Assembly (NCBI RefSeq): GCF_000429365.1
Contig: NZ_AUBS01000001.1
Span: forward strand, 372,001-436,000
Reading direction: 5' to 3'
Source: Pseudodonghicola xiamenensis DSM 18339
Lineage (GTDB): Bacteria; Pseudomonadota; Alphaproteobacteria; Rhodobacterales; Rhodobacteraceae
DNA: 64,000 nucleotides
Positions 1 to 10,220 of this stretch are shown here, one piece after another. Each line of letters begins with the position of its first letter. The first letter of the stretch is position 1. Below the pieces are notes generated by a model. It had not been told where the DNA came from, did not search any database, and worked only from the letters and a program-made list of their open reading frames with translations. The position numbers were made by a program, and so were the translations under genes.

Positions 1-1
1 G

Positions 2-1342
2 GATGCGGCCTCCGGCGCGGTGCTCGACACCGGGAACTCCGATGTCGATCCGGTGTTCTCCGGCGCCGCCGACACGTTCGAGGCGGAATATGACACCGCG
101 ACCGTGCTGCACTTCCAGCTCGAGCCGCTGAATGCCACCGTCTTCCGCAATGCCGAAGGCATCTGGGAAGTGCACACCGGCAATCAGTGGCAATCGCTTT
201 GCCTGCCCTGGATCCAGCAGGCGCTGGAGGTGGGCGATGGCGAGGTCATCATGCGCACCTACATGCTGGGCGGCGGCTTCGGCCGGCGGCTGAACGGCGA
301 TTACGCTATCCCGGTGGCGCTGGCGTCGAAGGCGCTCGGCGGCAAGCCGGTGAAGATGGTGATGAAGCGCGAGGATGACGCGCGGTTCGACAGTCCGCGC
401 TCGCCTTCCGTCTCGAAGATGCGGATGGCCTTCGATGCCGACAAGAGGGTCATCGCCATGGACAGTGCCGTGGCCTCGGGTTGGCCGACCAAGGTGATGA
501 TCCCGGGCTTCATGCCCAAGGGCACCAATGGAGAACCCTATGATCCCTTCGCCTCCGACGGGGTGGATCACTGGTACGAGGTTGGCGCGCAACGGGCGCG
601 GGCGATTTCGAACGAACTGGCCGAAAGTGCCTTTCGCCCGGGCTGGCTGCGCTCGGTCTCGCCGGGGTGGATCAACTTCGCGGTGGAAAGTTTCATGGAC
701 GAGGCGGCGCGCCACATCGGCGCCGATCCGCTGCAGTTCCGGCTGGATCACTTCACCGCCGAAGGCCGCAACGCCGGCAGCGCGCCGGATTCCGTCGGAG
801 GCGCCAAGCGTCAGGCCGCGGCGCTGAGCCGGGTGGCCGAGATGTCGGGCTATGGCCGCAGCGATCTGCCCGCCGATACCGCCATCGGCATCGCCACCAC
901 CTATGGCCAGTCGCGCGGCATGCCCACCTGGGTCGGCGGCGCAGCACAGGTGCATGTCGATCGCAAGACCGGCCGGGTCGAAGTGCAAAAGCTCTGGCTG
1001 GCGGTCGATTGCGGCATCGCGGTCGATCCCGACGGGGCGCGGGCGCAGATCGAGGGCGGCGCGCTCTGGGGGCTGTCGATGGCGCTCTACGAGGGGACGG
1101 AATTCGAGGCGGGCCAGGTCCGCGATCGCAACCTCAACAGCTACACGCCGCTCCGGATGATCGACGCACCGGAAATCGAGGTCGAGGTGATGGAAAGCAC
1201 CGAGGCGCCGGTGGGGCTGGGTGAGCCCGGCACCACCGTGGTGGCCCCGGCCATTGCCAACGCGATCTTTGCCGCGACCGGCGCCCGGCTGCGCAGCCTG
1301 CCGATCACCCCGGACAAGGTTCTGGCCGCGCTTCAAGGCTGA
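2..1342 (+). CDS. Molybdopterin-binding aldehyde/isoquinoline oxidoreductase large subunit (IorB-like), 5'-truncated by window edge
   Basis: The frame is open from base 2, so the gene begins outside the window. The visible part is the C-terminal two thirds of a xanthine dehydrogenase-family molybdenum subunit of the isoquinoline 1-oxidoreductase beta type. Members hydroxylate N-heterocycles or oxidise aldehydes using molybdopterin cytosine dinucleotide, with a small 2Fe-2S partner. Visible signatures are the GGGFGRRL loop that contacts the cofactor and, near the end, GLGEPGTTVVAPAIANAI, which carries the conserved active-site Glu. The partner [2Fe-2S] subunit should lie upstream, outside the window. 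A strong terminator follows the stop. The substrate cannot be read from sequence. A MocA-like cofactor nucleotidyltransferase gene at about 24 kb is consistent with use of such enzymes. Confidence 0.88.
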   Translation, partial: DAASGAVLDTGNSDVDPVFSGAADTFEAEYDTATVLHFQLEPLNATVFRNAEGIWEVHTGNQWQSLCLPWIQQALEVGDGEVIMRTYMLGGGFGRRLNGDYAIPVALASKALGGKPVKMVMKREDDARFDSPRSPSVSKMRMAFDADKRVIAMDSAVASGWPTKVMIPGFMPKGTNGEPYDPFASDGVDHWYEVGAQRARAISNELAESAFRPGWLRSVSPGWINFAVESFMDEAARHIGADPLQFRLDHFTAEGRNAGSAPDSVGGAKRQAAALSRVAEMSGYGRSDLPADTAIGIATTYGQSRGMPTWVGGAAQVHVDRKTGRVEVQKLWLAVDCGIAVDPDGARAQIEGGALWGLSMALYEGTEFEAGQVRDRNLNSYTPLRMIDAPEIEVEVMESTEAPVGLGEPGTTVVAPAIANAIFAATGARLRSLPITPDKVLAALQG

Positions 1343-1366
1343 GGCGCCCTCTCTCTCGGGCCAGTG

Positions 1367-1394
1367 CGGCCGGCCCTTCGGGGCCGGCCGTTTT
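1367..1394 (+). terminator. Rho-independent terminator after the molybdenum hydroxylase gene
   Basis: A perfect 10-bp GC stem (1367-1376 with 1381-1390) closes on a TTCG tetraloop and is followed by TTTTC. It sits 24 bases after the stop codon, between two convergent genes. Confidence 0.9.
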
Positions 1395-1418
1395 CGTTTG
1401 CGGAAGGAACGCCAGGGT

Positions 1419-3599
1419 CTATTCGGCCGCGATGCTCTTGCGGGGGAGGGAGATGGCGCTCTCATGGCGGGATCGAATCGGCCAGTCCCAGTGGTCGCTT
1501 TGCGGCTCCTGCAATGCTGCGACATGGGCGGTGATCCGGCGGATCAGGGCGCCGTCGGCTTTGCGATCCAGACCAGGGTAAGGGGCGCCGTTATAGGAAC
1601 CGTCATAGGCCAGCACGTCCTCGATCCGGCCGGTTTGGGCGTAAATCTCCTGGATCTTGCGACATTCCTTGACCGGTGCCTCGGCCTTCAGTGCGAACAG
1701 CACGGCAAGGGCGGCGCCGTATTCCAGTGCGTCGCTGGACAGGCCGTGCCGGCGCGCCATGTCTATGGTGCCGAAGATGCGTTCGCGGCGCTGCAACTTG
1801 CGCAGCGGGTCACGGCCCACCCGCGCCGTGGTATCCTTGAACGAACTGCGGCAACGGGTCACGAAGGTCTTTGCAAATCCCGGCAGCAAGGGTGCCGCCG
1901 CCGGAAACTCTGCCAGCAGCGCCGGGCGAACCTCATCTTCCAGCAACCGGTCGACCAGGGCCGCGACGCGCGGATCGCTCATGCCCTGGCCGATGGTGTC
2001 ATGGCCCAGAAGCGAGGCGTACCAGGCGGTGATCGCATGGGTGCCGTTCCACAGCCGGTTCTTGATCATCTGCACCATATGGATGTCGTCGACGGTATGG
2101 ATCTGACGCAGGCGTGACAGGATCGGGGCGCCGGCTTCGGCATAAAGCGCCATGTCAGGCTCGCTGTGATAGAGCACCAGATTGAGCTGATCGAGCGCCC
2201 GGGCGGTTTCGGCTGCCTCATGCAGCCGTTGTGCCGAGCGGGTAAGGCGGGCGGGCATCTCGGGTGCGATCTCTACGGGAGCCGGGGCGGGGCGGGTCAG
2301 CTCATCGAATATCTTCAGCTTAATCTTGGCCTGACGCATCACCGCCGCCTTGCTCAGCCGCGAGACGATGCGGTTCACCACGGTCTCGGGAATCCGCGTC
2401 TTGGCCATGATCCGGTCGCTCAGGTCCGGCGCCTCGGCGCGCAGAGCGGCTTCCACCACGTCGCGAATGAAGTGCGCGCCATGCACCTTGTTGACGATCG
2501 GCAGGATCACCAGATCATCGCCGCCGGCGGCGTGCCGCGCCAGCAGCCCGCGCGCGATCAGCGGCGCCTGCTGGCGGATTGCCCCTTCGGGCAGGCTGAG
2601 GCCGACAATCGCAGCCTCGCTATACATCCGGCAGATCGCCGCCTCGTCATCGCTGTCGATCAGCCGAATGGTGTCGATGGTCTGATCGAAGGCCAGTCCG
2701 CCGTAGCGCACGGTGTATTTCCCGAAGGAGTTCACCAATTCGCGCAGCACCGGATCGCCGGTGACACCGATGATCTCCTGCGGGCGGGTATAGCCATCCC
2801 AATGGGCGAAGATCTGCGCCAGATAGCCTCCGCCCATCGCGCCGAAGCCATGGATGCCGACCTTGGCCTCGTTCAGCGTGTCGGGAAAGGGATCTGTCAG
2901 CTTCGGGATGGGCAGCGCCGGGGTGGTCTGGCGCAGATCGTGCAGAAAGCCTTCCATCCCGTCCTCATAGCCGCGAAAGGCGCGGGCGCGGATATCGGGG
3001 TGCGGTGGTTTGATATCCCGGACATAGATCGGCAGCCCGCCAGCCGCGTCGGCCGCGCGCAACCCGTTTTCGCTGTCTTCCATGATCAGGCAGCTGTCCG
3101 GCGCACAGCCCAGATCGCGCGCCGCGCGCAGGAAGATCTCCGGATCGGGCTTGCCGTTCACCACCTCATCGCCGCAGACGGTGATATCAAAGTATTTCAA
3201 CACATTGGCGTTGATCAGATATTCCTCGGCGATAGCGCGGCGGGACGATGTGGCGACCGCCAGCGACAGCCCGTTGCGGCGCAACCGTTCCAGCACCTCG
3301 TAAAGCCCGGGCTTGACCGGGACGCCATGACGACGGACATGCTCCAGTTCCAGCTCGTCCGCGCGTTCGCGGATGGCCTGATAGGGATAAGCGGCGCCGT
3401 TGTGGTCTTTCGCCAGTTCCTCGGCGCGCAGGGCGCTGAGCCCGAGTGATCCGATAAGGGTGGCGTCAGCGATTGGCTTGCCGGTCAGCTCGACCGAGGC
3501 CTGGCGGATGGTGTCGAACCGCAGGCGTTCGGTGTCGAACATCGTGCCGTCCATATCGAAGATGACTGCGTGTATCGGTTTTTGGCCGAACTGTATCAT
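1419..3599 (-). CDS. mtlD: Bifunctional mannitol-1-phosphate phosphatase / mannitol-1-phosphate 5-dehydrogenase (HAD-MtlD fusion)
   Basis: The 726-residue protein joins two enzymes. Residues 8-220 are a HAD phosphatase: DMDGT with Asp15 and Asp17, TSS at 117-119, GKPDPE around Lys150 and MEDSENG at 173-179. Residues 245-700 are a polyol-specific long-chain dehydrogenase, with a Rossmann loop GFGAMGGG at 251-258 and the family signature KxxxxNxxH (Lys513, Asn518, His521). The same architecture is known from Acinetobacter MtlD, which reduces fructose-6-phosphate to mannitol-1-phosphate and dephosphorylates it to mannitol as an osmoprotectant. The ATG start at 3599 has AGGA seven bases upstream. 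No mannitol uptake genes are adjacent, which favours a biosynthetic role (inference). Confidence 0.87.
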   Translation of the reverse strand: MIQFGQKPIHAVIFDMDGTMFDTERLRFDTIRQASVELTGKPIADATLIGSLGLSALRAEELAKDHNGAAYPYQAIRERADELELEHVRRHGVPVKPGLYEVLERLRRNGLSLAVATSSRRAIAEEYLINANVLKYFDITVCGDEVVNGKPDPEIFLRAARDLGCAPDSCLIMEDSENGLRAADAAGGLPIYVRDIKPPHPDIRARAFRGYEDGMEGFLHDLRQTTPALPIPKLTDPFPDTLNEAKVGIHGFGAMGGGYLAQIFAHWDGYTRPQEIIGVTGDPVLRELVNSFGKYTVRYGGLAFDQTIDTIRLIDSDDEAAICRMYSEAAIVGLSLPEGAIRQQAPLIARGLLARHAAGGDDLVILPIVNKVHGAHFIRDVVEAALRAEAPDLSDRIMAKTRIPETVVNRIVSRLSKAAVMRQAKIKLKIFDELTRPAPAPVEIAPEMPARLTRSAQRLHEAAETARALDQLNLVLYHSEPDMALYAEAGAPILSRLRQIHTVDDIHMVQMIKNRLWNGTHAITAWYASLLGHDTIGQGMSDPRVAALVDRLLEDEVRPALLAEFPAAAPLLPGFAKTFVTRCRSSFKDTTARVGRDPLRKLQRRERIFGTIDMARRHGLSSDALEYGAALAVLFALKAEAPVKECRKIQEIYAQTGRIEDVLAYDGSYNGAPYPGLDRKADGALIRRITAHVAALQEPQSDHWDWPIRSRHESAISLPRKSIAAE

Positions 3600-3972
3600 T
3601 CTGGATCCTGTGTTGCCTCATGTGGCTCCTCCCAGATCGTCTAGGGTGAGGATATGCCGCAGCCTTCTCCTCCAAGGCGACGGGGCCCTCGATGGATTGT
3701 CTTTCGGCCCGGCGCACGCGGGGGCGCATGCGGGGCCTGCCTGCGGGTGATGAATTGAGGACGGTCCAGGACCTGTCCTCAGGCAGAGCGATAGAGTGCA
3801 GGCAACGGGCGCGATAGGTGAACGGCCCGGGCTCCGCCCGTCGGCAAATGTGCCGAATGTGCCTGTTAACGGTAACGGGCAGGGGGAAACCTGTCAAACG
3901 ACGGGCAGGGAAATCCCGGCGGCGGGCATCTTTCGGGGCCGGAGTGCCACAAGTTTGGGCACTGCGGCGGGA
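3600..3972. other. Intergenic region between mtlD and the MATE gene
   Basis: This 373-bp stretch holds the upstream region of mtlD, which is read leftward. I see no convincing gene. One visible element is a tandem TAACGG/TAACGG at 3867-3878 flanked by CCTG and CAGG, a possible but unproven regulatory site. Reading frames here overlap mtlD out of frame and look like shadows. Confidence 0.5.
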
Positions 3973-5358
3973 TCAGGCGGCAGGAGGTTTTTCGATCACC
4001 ATGTCATGTTCGGCGCGCCAGTTGCCGAAGACGTAGAGCAGCGTCGCCATCATCAGCGTCGCCACCAGAGCCGCGGGAAAGCTGAACCACAGCGCATCGA
4101 CGCCCAGCCAGCCCTGCAAGCCATAGGCCACCCCCAGCCGCACCGGAAACATCGAGATGAAGAGGATGATCAGAGGCCAGAGCACCTGACCGTTGGCGCG
4201 GATGGTGGCGAAAAGCACCATGGTCACGCCGAAGGGGATGAAGCCCCAGGTGGCGAGCTTGGCGATATGGCGGCCGATCTCGACCGCCGCGGCCTCGTCG
4301 CCCAGAAACAGCCGCATCGCCGATCCGTCGGCCCACAGAAGCAGCGCCACCAGCCCGCCGGTCAGGATCAGGTTGAACACAATGCCCGATCCGGTGATCC
4401 GGCTGACCCGATCCCAACGTCCGGCGCCGATGTTCTGTGCCGTCATCGCGCTGACGGCCGCGCCGAGCGCCATCGCCGGCATCTGCACATAGGTCCAGAG
4501 CTGCTGGGTCGCGCCGAAGGCGGCGGTGGTGTCGATCCCCTGGCGGTTAACCAGATTCATCATCGCCAGCATCGAACTGGAGACGACGATCATCTGCACC
4601 CCCATCGGCAGCCCCTTGACCAGCATCAGCTTCAGGATCGCCGGATCGGGGCGCAGGTATTTCAGCTCCGCCCCGCGCAGCCGCAGCGGCAGGTCGCGGG
4701 CGTAGACATAGCCCAGCATGGCGACAAGCGCGGTGTAATTTGCGATCGCCGTCGCCAGGGCCGAGCCGCCGATGCCGAGGGTCGGGAAGGGGCCGAGCCC
4801 GAGGATCAGCACCGGGTTCAGCCCTATATCCAGAACCACCGCCAGCGCCATGAAGATCAATGGGGTGATCGCATCGCCGCTGCCGCGCAGCGTCATCATC
4901 AGCATCGTCATCGTCAGGATGGCGGGGAAGGCCAGAAAGGTGACACGCAGAAAGTCCCGGGCCAGGGGCGCGATCTCCGGCTCGGTTCCAAGCAGGTTCA
5001 GCACATGGGGCGCGACGAACCAGCCCGCCACCGCCAGCAGAAGCGCCAGAGGAACGAAAGCGCCGATGGCGCTGCCGGCGACCCGGCGCGCGGCGGCGAT
5101 GTCGCCGCGCCCGACCGACTGACCGACCAGGATGGTCGCGGCCATGCCAAAGCCGAAGACGAAGGCAGTCAGCAGAAACATCACCAGATTGCCGTTGGTG
5201 GTGGCTGCCAGCGCATCGCTGCCCAGCAGCCGGCCGACCCAGACCGCGTCAATCGACCCATTGGCCGATTGCAGGATCGAAGACAGCAGCGTTGGAAGGG
5301 CAAAGGCCAGCAGCGTCGGGCCGATCGCCGCAGTGACCAGATTGTTCCGGGTCTTCAA
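3973..5358 (-). CDS. MATE family efflux transporter
   Basis: A 461-residue integral membrane protein with about 12 hydrophobic segments in two related halves, matching the usual MATE length of about 450-460. It should export cationic drugs or metabolites in exchange for Na+ or H+. I chose a TTG start at 5358 because GGAGG lies seven bases before it and the first residues, MLKTRNNLVTAAIGPTLLAF, begin just before the first membrane helix. The frame stays open for another 110 codons upstream, but that part is Pro/Arg-rich and looks non-coding. No regulator is adjacent and the substrate is not predictable. Confidence 0.85.
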   Translation of the reverse strand: MKTRNNLVTAAIGPTLLAFALPTLLSSILQSANGSIDAVWVGRLLGSDALAATTNGNLVMFLLTAFVFGFGMAATILVGQSVGRGDIAAARRVAGSAIGAFVPLALLLAVAGWFVAPHVLNLLGTEPEIAPLARDFLRVTFLAFPAILTMTMLMMTLRGSGDAITPLIFMALAVVLDIGLNPVLILGLGPFPTLGIGGSALATAIANYTALVAMLGYVYARDLPLRLRGAELKYLRPDPAILKLMLVKGLPMGVQMIVVSSSMLAMMNLVNRQGIDTTAAFGATQQLWTYVQMPAMALGAAVSAMTAQNIGAGRWDRVSRITGSGIVFNLILTGGLVALLLWADGSAMRLFLGDEAAAVEIGRHIAKLATWGFIPFGVTMVLFATIRANGQVLWPLIILFISMFPVRLGVAYGLQGWLGVDALWFSFPAALVATLMMATLLYVFGNWRAEHDMVIEKPPAA

Positions 5359-6145
5359 GGGGCTGCCTCCGACAGGGATGCTGTTGGCGACAGGCGTATC
5401 AGTCGACGGCGGGCAGGTAAATCGCCGGTTCAGCGGGCAGGCCGGCTGTTGCCGTTCGGGGCCACGCGGGGATGCGGGTATCCGAAGACTGGCGGCGTGG
5501 GGGCCCGACCGGGACCGATAGGCCGGATGTGGCTTTCTCTCTGCCCTCCGCCCGGAACTGCCCTGTATCGCCACCTGTTCCGGGCCGGGCATGGGATAAC
5601 GGCCGACAAAACGGATGGAACGACGACAAGCCGGCGCCGGTTGGAATAGGTTGGGGGGACCGAAAGACAGAGCGCATATCGAAAACACCTCATAAATCAG
5701 CCTTCCGCGTTCCGCGAGAAGGGCAAATCTATGACCACGGTGTCCGGACTCGACATGCGGGGCCGCATCTAAGCATTTCGGCGGTTTGGGTCGGAAACCG
5801 CCAGTCTTCGAACCGGTTCAGTTAGGGAAAGACCGGCGGGCCTGTCAAGGCGGTTTGCGCATCTCATAAGCCGCAGGGTCTGAGGTGGCCCTGGCTGGGC
5901 CAGATCGCGACCGCGAGGCGTGGGGCCGGGTAGGTGGCGCTGCGGGCGCGGAAACCAATTCGGGCTGTCACGGGGATGTCAAAATCGTGTGATTTCATCG
6001 CAAAAATCGGGGGTCGCGACAGTACGCCGCAGTGCAGAACCGACCAATCGGCCTTAGGCGCGGGGGCGTACCAAAAGTTCCGGTTTGCCGGCCCTCTCTC
6101 GCACTCTTGTTTGCCGGCGGCTCGGACAAGAACAAGAGGCTCGCC
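5359..6145. other. Long intergenic region between divergent MATE and quinol oxidase genes
   Basis: About 790 bp separate two divergent transcription units. I found no persuasive gene: frames here are short, Arg/Pro-rich and lack ribosome binding sites. The region must carry the promoters for the MATE gene (leftward) and the oxidase operon (rightward). It also contains a perfect 8-bp inverted repeat, listed separately. Confidence 0.5.
5780..5802. repeat. 8-bp perfect inverted repeat upstream of the quinol oxidase operon
   Basis: GGCGGTTT at 5780-5787 pairs with AAACCGCC at 5795-5802 across seven bases. No T-run follows, so it is more likely an operator or structured RNA than a terminator. It lies about 340 bases before cyoA. 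Confidence 0.5.
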
Positions 6146-7219
6146 TTGCAACTTAAAAACCTCCTGCTGGCAGGGGTTGGCGCTTTTGCGCTTTCCGGAT
6201 GTCAGTACCATGTTCTGTCACCGCAGGGATGGGTGGGGGATCAGGAACGCAACCTCCTGATCATTTCCACACTTCTCATGCTGATCGTGATCATTCCCGT
6301 TCTGGTGATGTCGGTCTATTTCCCGCTGAAATATCGCGCGGATCGGGCTGATACCTCGGATTATGATCCCCATTTTGAACACTCCACCAAGCTGGAGCTG
6401 GTGATCTGGGGCGTTCCGATCCTGATCATCATCGCGCTGGGGTGGTTCACCTATGTCTATACCCACCGGCTCGACCCCTATCGCCCGCTGGATCATCTCG
6501 AGGCCGGCAAGCCGGTCGAGGTTCAGGCGGTGTCGCTCGATTGGAAATGGCTGTTCATCTATCCCGAATTCGGTGTTGCCTCGGTCAACGAACTGGCAAT
6601 TCCCGCAGGTCGTCCGGTGAACTTCAGCCTGACCTCCTCGACGGTGATGAACACCCTGTCGATCCCGGCGCTTGGTGGCATGGTCTATTCGATGGCCGGC
6701 ATGGAGACCAAGCTGCACCTGATCTCGGACAGCACCGGCACCTTCGCCGGCCGTTCGGCGCATTATTCGGGCCCGGGCTTCGCACAGATGACCTTCGATA
6801 CGCTGTCTATGAACGACAGTGACTTCAACGCCTGGATCGAAAAGGTTCGCGCCGAGGGCACTCCGCTGACCCGCGACACCTATCTGACCCTGGAGAAACC
6901 CAGCATCGCCACGCCGGTTCGCTACTACGGTACGGTCGAAAAGGATCTGTTCCAGCGCGTGGTCGAGCTTTGCGTCGAAGACGGCAAGGTCTGCATGGGT
7001 GAGATGATGATGCAGGACGAGATGGGCGGCGGCGGCATCGCCGGTATCCCGAATGCAGCGGCCTATGATTACGACCGCCCGCGCGCCATCGACGGTTTCG
7101 GCAATCCGATTGATCTGCCGTCCAACCTGCCGGAACTCGATACCCAGGCGTTCCTGTTCTCGCCCGACCAGATTTGCAGCGTCGCCGAACTCAAGGAGAC
7201 GACCACCAATGTCAACTAA
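6146..7219 (+). CDS. cyoA: Cytochrome bo3/ba3 quinol oxidase subunit II (lipoprotein)
   Basis: Subunit II of a quinol oxidase in the inner membrane. I chose the TTG start at 6146 because AAGAGG lies six bases upstream and the product then opens with a lipoprotein signal, [19 protein letters not shown], with lipobox LSGC. Two transmembrane helices follow, then a periplasmic cupredoxin-like domain that lacks the CuA-binding cysteine motif, as expected for quinol rather than cytochrome c oxidases. At 357 residues it is longer than E. coli CyoA (about 315). The extra residues lie mostly in the C-terminal tail, which includes a Met/Gly-rich stretch. The 3' end overlaps cyoB by 11 bases. Confidence 0.93.
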   Translation: MQLKNLLLAGVGAFALSGCQYHVLSPQGWVGDQERNLLIISTLLMLIVIIPVLVMSVYFPLKYRADRADTSDYDPHFEHSTKLELVIWGVPILIIIALGWFTYVYTHRLDPYRPLDHLEAGKPVEVQAVSLDWKWLFIYPEFGVASVNELAIPAGRPVNFSLTSSTVMNTLSIPALGGMVYSMAGMETKLHLISDSTGTFAGRSAHYSGPGFAQMTFDTLSMNDSDFNAWIEKVRAEGTPLTRDTYLTLEKPSIATPVRYYGTVEKDLFQRVVELCVEDGKVCMGEMMMQDEMGGGGIAGIPNAAAYDYDRPRAIDGFGNPIDLPSNLPELDTQAFLFSPDQICSVAELKETTTNVN

Positions 7220-9203
7220 CATGACACAACCCAGCGAGACGCTGTCGCCGATCTTCGGCCGCCTCAGCCTCGACTGGATTCCCTACCACGAACCGATCCT
7301 GATCGGCACTTTCGCGGGCGTTGCGCTCGGCGGGCTGCTGGTGCTGGGTCTGATGACCTATTTCCGCCTTTGGGTTCCGCTGTGGAAGAACTGGATCACC
7401 ACGGTCGACCATAAGAAGATCGGCATCATGTATATGGTGCTGGGCTTCATCATGATGGTGCGCGGTTTTGCCGACGCGCTGATGATGCGGGCGCAGCAGG
7501 CGATGGCCGCCGGCGGCGCCGAAGGCTATCTGCCGCCGCACCACTTTGATCAGGTGTTCACCGCCCACGGCGTGATCATGATCTTCTTCGTGGCGATGGC
7601 TTTCGTCACTGGCATCATGAACTATGTCATGCCGCTGCAGATCGGGGCCCGTGACGTGGCTTTCCCGTTCCTGAACAACTTCTCGTTCTGGATGACGGTG
7701 GCCGGGGCGCTGCTGGTCAACATCTCGCTCTTCATCGGGGAATTCGCCCGGGTCGGCTGGCTGGCCTTTCCGCCCTTGTCGGGCTCGGCCTTCAGTCATG
7801 GGCCTGGGGTGGATTATTACCTCTGGGCGCTGCAGATCGCCGGTGTCGGCACGACCCTGTCGGGCATCAACCTGATCGCGACCATCCTGAAGATGCGCGC
7901 GCCGGGCATGAAGATGATGGACATGCCGATCTTCGCCTGGACCTCGCTGATCACCAACGTGCTGATCGTCATCTCCTTCCCGGTGCTGACGGCGACGCTG
8001 GCGTTGCTGACGCTCGACCGCTATCTCGGGTTCCACTTCTTCACCAACGACTTTGGTGGGAACGCGATGATGTACATCAACCTGATCTGGATCTGGGGTC
8101 ACCCCGAGGTCTATATCCTGATCATCCCCTGCTTCGGCGTCTTCTCGGAAATCGTGTCGACCTTCTCGGGTAAGCCGATCTTCGGCTACAAGACCATGGT
8201 CTGGGCTACCGCCTGCATCATGGTGCTGAGCTTCGTCGTCTGGTTGCACCACTTCTTCACCATGGGGTCGGGGGCGAACGTCAACACCTTCTTCGGCATT
8301 ACCACGATGATCATCGCGGTGCCGACGGGCGTGAAGATCTTCAACTGGCTGTTCACCATGTACAAGGGCCGCGTGCGGCTTGAAGTTCCCATGCTGTGGA
8401 CCATCGGCTTCCTGATCACCTTCACCATTGGTGGGATGACCGGGGTTCTGCTGGCGGTTCCGCCGGTCGACTTCCAACTGCACAACACGCTGTTCCTGAT
8501 CGCCCACTTCCATAACGTCATCATCGGCGGCGTGGTCTTCGCAGTCTATGCGGCAGTGACCTACTGGTGGCCCAAGGCCTTCGGCTTCAAGCTGAGCGAG
8601 AAATGGGGCCGTCGGTCGTTCTGGTTCTGGTTCGTCGGCTTCTATTTCGCCTTCATGCCGCTTTATGCGCTGGGGCTGATGGGGGCGACGCGTCGGGTCA
8701 ACATGTACCCCGATGCCGGCTGGCAGCCGTATTTCATCGTCGCCGCCTTCGGGGCCTTCCTGATCCTGCTGGGGATCGTCTGCACCTTCATCAACTTCTA
8801 CGTGTCGATCATGAACCGCAAGGCGCTGGCCTGTGGCAATGACCCTTGGGATGGCCGGACGCTGGAATGGGCGACCCAATCGCCGCCTGCGCCCTACAAC
8901 TTCCCGCAGGAGATCCATGTGCGCGGCCGTGAGGAGTTCTGGCGGATGAAGCAAGAGGGCTTCGCCTGGTCCAAGGACTATGCGCCGATCCATATGCCCA
9001 AGGGCACCGCGACGGGCGCCCTTCTGGCTGCTGGTGCGCTGGTCTTCGGCTTTGCCATGGTCTGGTACATCTGGTGGCTCGCCATCGCCAGCTTCCTGGG
9101 CATGCTGATCATCGGCATCGGCCATACCTTCAACTACAACCGCGACTACTACATCCCCGTGGATGAGGTTGCCGAGACCGAAGCGAAAGGAGCCCTGGCA
9201 TGA
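7209..9203 (+). CDS. cyoB: Cytochrome bo3/ba3 quinol oxidase subunit I
   Basis: The 664-residue catalytic subunit, nearly the same length as E. coli CyoB (663). It carries the haem-copper ligands: His in [11 protein letters not shown] (low-spin haem), the cross-linked pair in [12 protein letters not shown], the CuB histidines in WLHHFF and the haem ligands in HFHNVIIGG. The [10 protein letters not shown] stretch resembles the Arg/Asp quinol-binding region of CyoB. It reduces O2 to water with quinol electrons and pumps protons. The ATG at 7209 overlaps the end of cyoA and the stop overlaps cyoC in ATGA, so translation is probably coupled. Confidence 0.96.
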   Translation: MSTNMTQPSETLSPIFGRLSLDWIPYHEPILIGTFAGVALGGLLVLGLMTYFRLWVPLWKNWITTVDHKKIGIMYMVLGFIMMVRGFADALMMRAQQAMAAGGAEGYLPPHHFDQVFTAHGVIMIFFVAMAFVTGIMNYVMPLQIGARDVAFPFLNNFSFWMTVAGALLVNISLFIGEFARVGWLAFPPLSGSAFSHGPGVDYYLWALQIAGVGTTLSGINLIATILKMRAPGMKMMDMPIFAWTSLITNVLIVISFPVLTATLALLTLDRYLGFHFFTNDFGGNAMMYINLIWIWGHPEVYILIIPCFGVFSEIVSTFSGKPIFGYKTMVWATACIMVLSFVVWLHHFFTMGSGANVNTFFGITTMIIAVPTGVKIFNWLFTMYKGRVRLEVPMLWTIGFLITFTIGGMTGVLLAVPPVDFQLHNTLFLIAHFHNVIIGGVVFAVYAAVTYWWPKAFGFKLSEKWGRRSFWFWFVGFYFAFMPLYALGLMGATRRVNMYPDAGWQPYFIVAAFGAFLILLGIVCTFINFYVSIMNRKALACGNDPWDGRTLEWATQSPPAPYNFPQEIHVRGREEFWRMKQEGFAWSKDYAPIHMPKGTATGALLAAGALVFGFAMVWYIWWLAIASFLGMLIIGIGHTFNYNRDYYIPVDEVAETEAKGALA

Positions 9204-9832
9204 GCCCGCTCGACGCGACCCGGACCCCTGCTTCGGGGGCCGGCCACGCCGTGACCGATCACGATCACGGCGGCCATCACGCCAGCCCGACGCCGATCGG
9301 GTTCTGGATCTACCTGATGAGCGACTGCATCATCTTCGGTGCGTTGTTCGCGACCTATGCGGTGCTGGGCTACGGCTATGCCGGCGGCCCGGGACCCAAG
9401 GACCTGTTCGAACCGGGCTTTGTCGCGGTGGAAACCGCGCTGCTGCTGTTCTCGTCCATCACCTTCGGGCTGGCGATGCTGCAGGCCGACAAGGGCAAGC
9501 GCGACGGCACGCTGATGTGGCTGGCCGTCACCGGGGTCCTCGGCCTGGGCTTCATCGCAATGGAAGTCTACGAGTTCCGCCACCTGGTCCATATCGGTGC
9601 CGGTCCTGACCGTTCGGCCTTCCTGTCGGCCTTCTTCGCGCTGGTCGGCACCCACGGTCTGCACGTGACCGCCGGCACCATCTGGCTGGTGACGCTGATG
9701 GTGCAGATCGGCATGCATGGGCTGATTGGTGCCAACATGCGGCGTCTGGGGACGCTCAGCATGTTCTGGCACTTCCTCGACCTGATCTGGATCGGGGTCT
9801 TCTCCTTCGTCTATCTGGTGAGGTTGGTCTGA
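9200..9832 (+). CDS. cyoC: Quinol oxidase subunit III
   Basis: A 210-residue COX3-type membrane protein with five predicted helices, the typical number for CyoC. The N-terminal 25 residues are His-rich before the first helix at [17 protein letters not shown]. The helix containing the motif EVYEFRHLV is characteristic of subunit III. The ATG overlaps the cyoB stop (ATGA) and has AAAGGAG upstream. It stabilises the oxidase rather than performing catalysis. Confidence 0.94.
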   Translation: MSPLDATRTPASGAGHAVTDHDHGGHHASPTPIGFWIYLMSDCIIFGALFATYAVLGYGYAGGPGPKDLFEPGFVAVETALLLFSSITFGLAMLQADKGKRDGTLMWLAVTGVLGLGFIAMEVYEFRHLVHIGAGPDRSAFLSAFFALVGTHGLHVTAGTIWLVTLMVQIGMHGLIGANMRRLGTLSMFWHFLDLIWIGVFSFVYLVRLV

Positions 9833-10200
9833 TGAGCGAACATTCCCAACACGGTAGCCATGGCACCATGGGCCGGCTGATGGTCGGCTTCGCGCTGGCC
9901 GCGATCCTGACCATCATTCCCTTCGCCCTGGTGATGGGCGAGGTCGAGATGGAGCGGACCACGCTGATCGGCATCATCATGGGCCTGGGCGCGGTGCAGA
10001 TCATCGTGCATCTGGTCTACTTCCTGCATGTCAGCGGTGACTCGGAAGAGGGCTGGACGCTCGGCTCGACGCTGCTGGCATTGATCATCCTAGGTATCGT
10101 TCTGGCCGGCTCGCTCTGGGTCATGCACAATATGAACGAGAACATGATGCCCCAACATGATATGGACAAGATGATGAACCTTCAGTCCCAACAGGGCTGA
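9832..10200 (+). CDS. cyoD: Quinol oxidase subunit IV
   Basis: A 122-residue protein with three hydrophobic segments and the sequence VQIIVHLVYFLH, typical of CyoD/COX4-prokaryotic subunits needed for oxidase assembly. Its ATG shares a base with the cyoC stop (TGATG). The C-terminus is Met-rich (ENMMPQHDMDKMM), which may bind copper, but that is speculative. The operon's main terminator follows 20 bases later. Confidence 0.93.
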   Translation: MSEHSQHGSHGTMGRLMVGFALAAILTIIPFALVMGEVEMERTTLIGIIMGLGAVQIIVHLVYFLHVSGDSEEGWTLGSTLLALIILGIVLAGSLWVMHNMNENMMPQHDMDKMMNLQSQQG

Positions 10201-10220
10201 ACCGTTCTGATTTGATCCCA

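Noticed and set aside
3796-5649. 617-codon open frame opposite the MATE gene
   Set aside because: It is antisense to a clear membrane transporter, is His/Arg/Gln-rich and low-complexity, and has no ribosome binding site. High-GC DNA often leaves such antisense frames open.
5359-5688. 110-codon N-terminal extension of the MATE gene
   Set aside because: Pro/Arg-rich, with no ribosome binding site. The TTG at 5358 has GGAGG at ideal distance and gives the normal family length.
7212-9125. 637-codon frame opposite cyoB
   Set aside because: Composition is His/Asp/Arg-rich and matches no family; cyoB on the other strand has all catalytic ligands.
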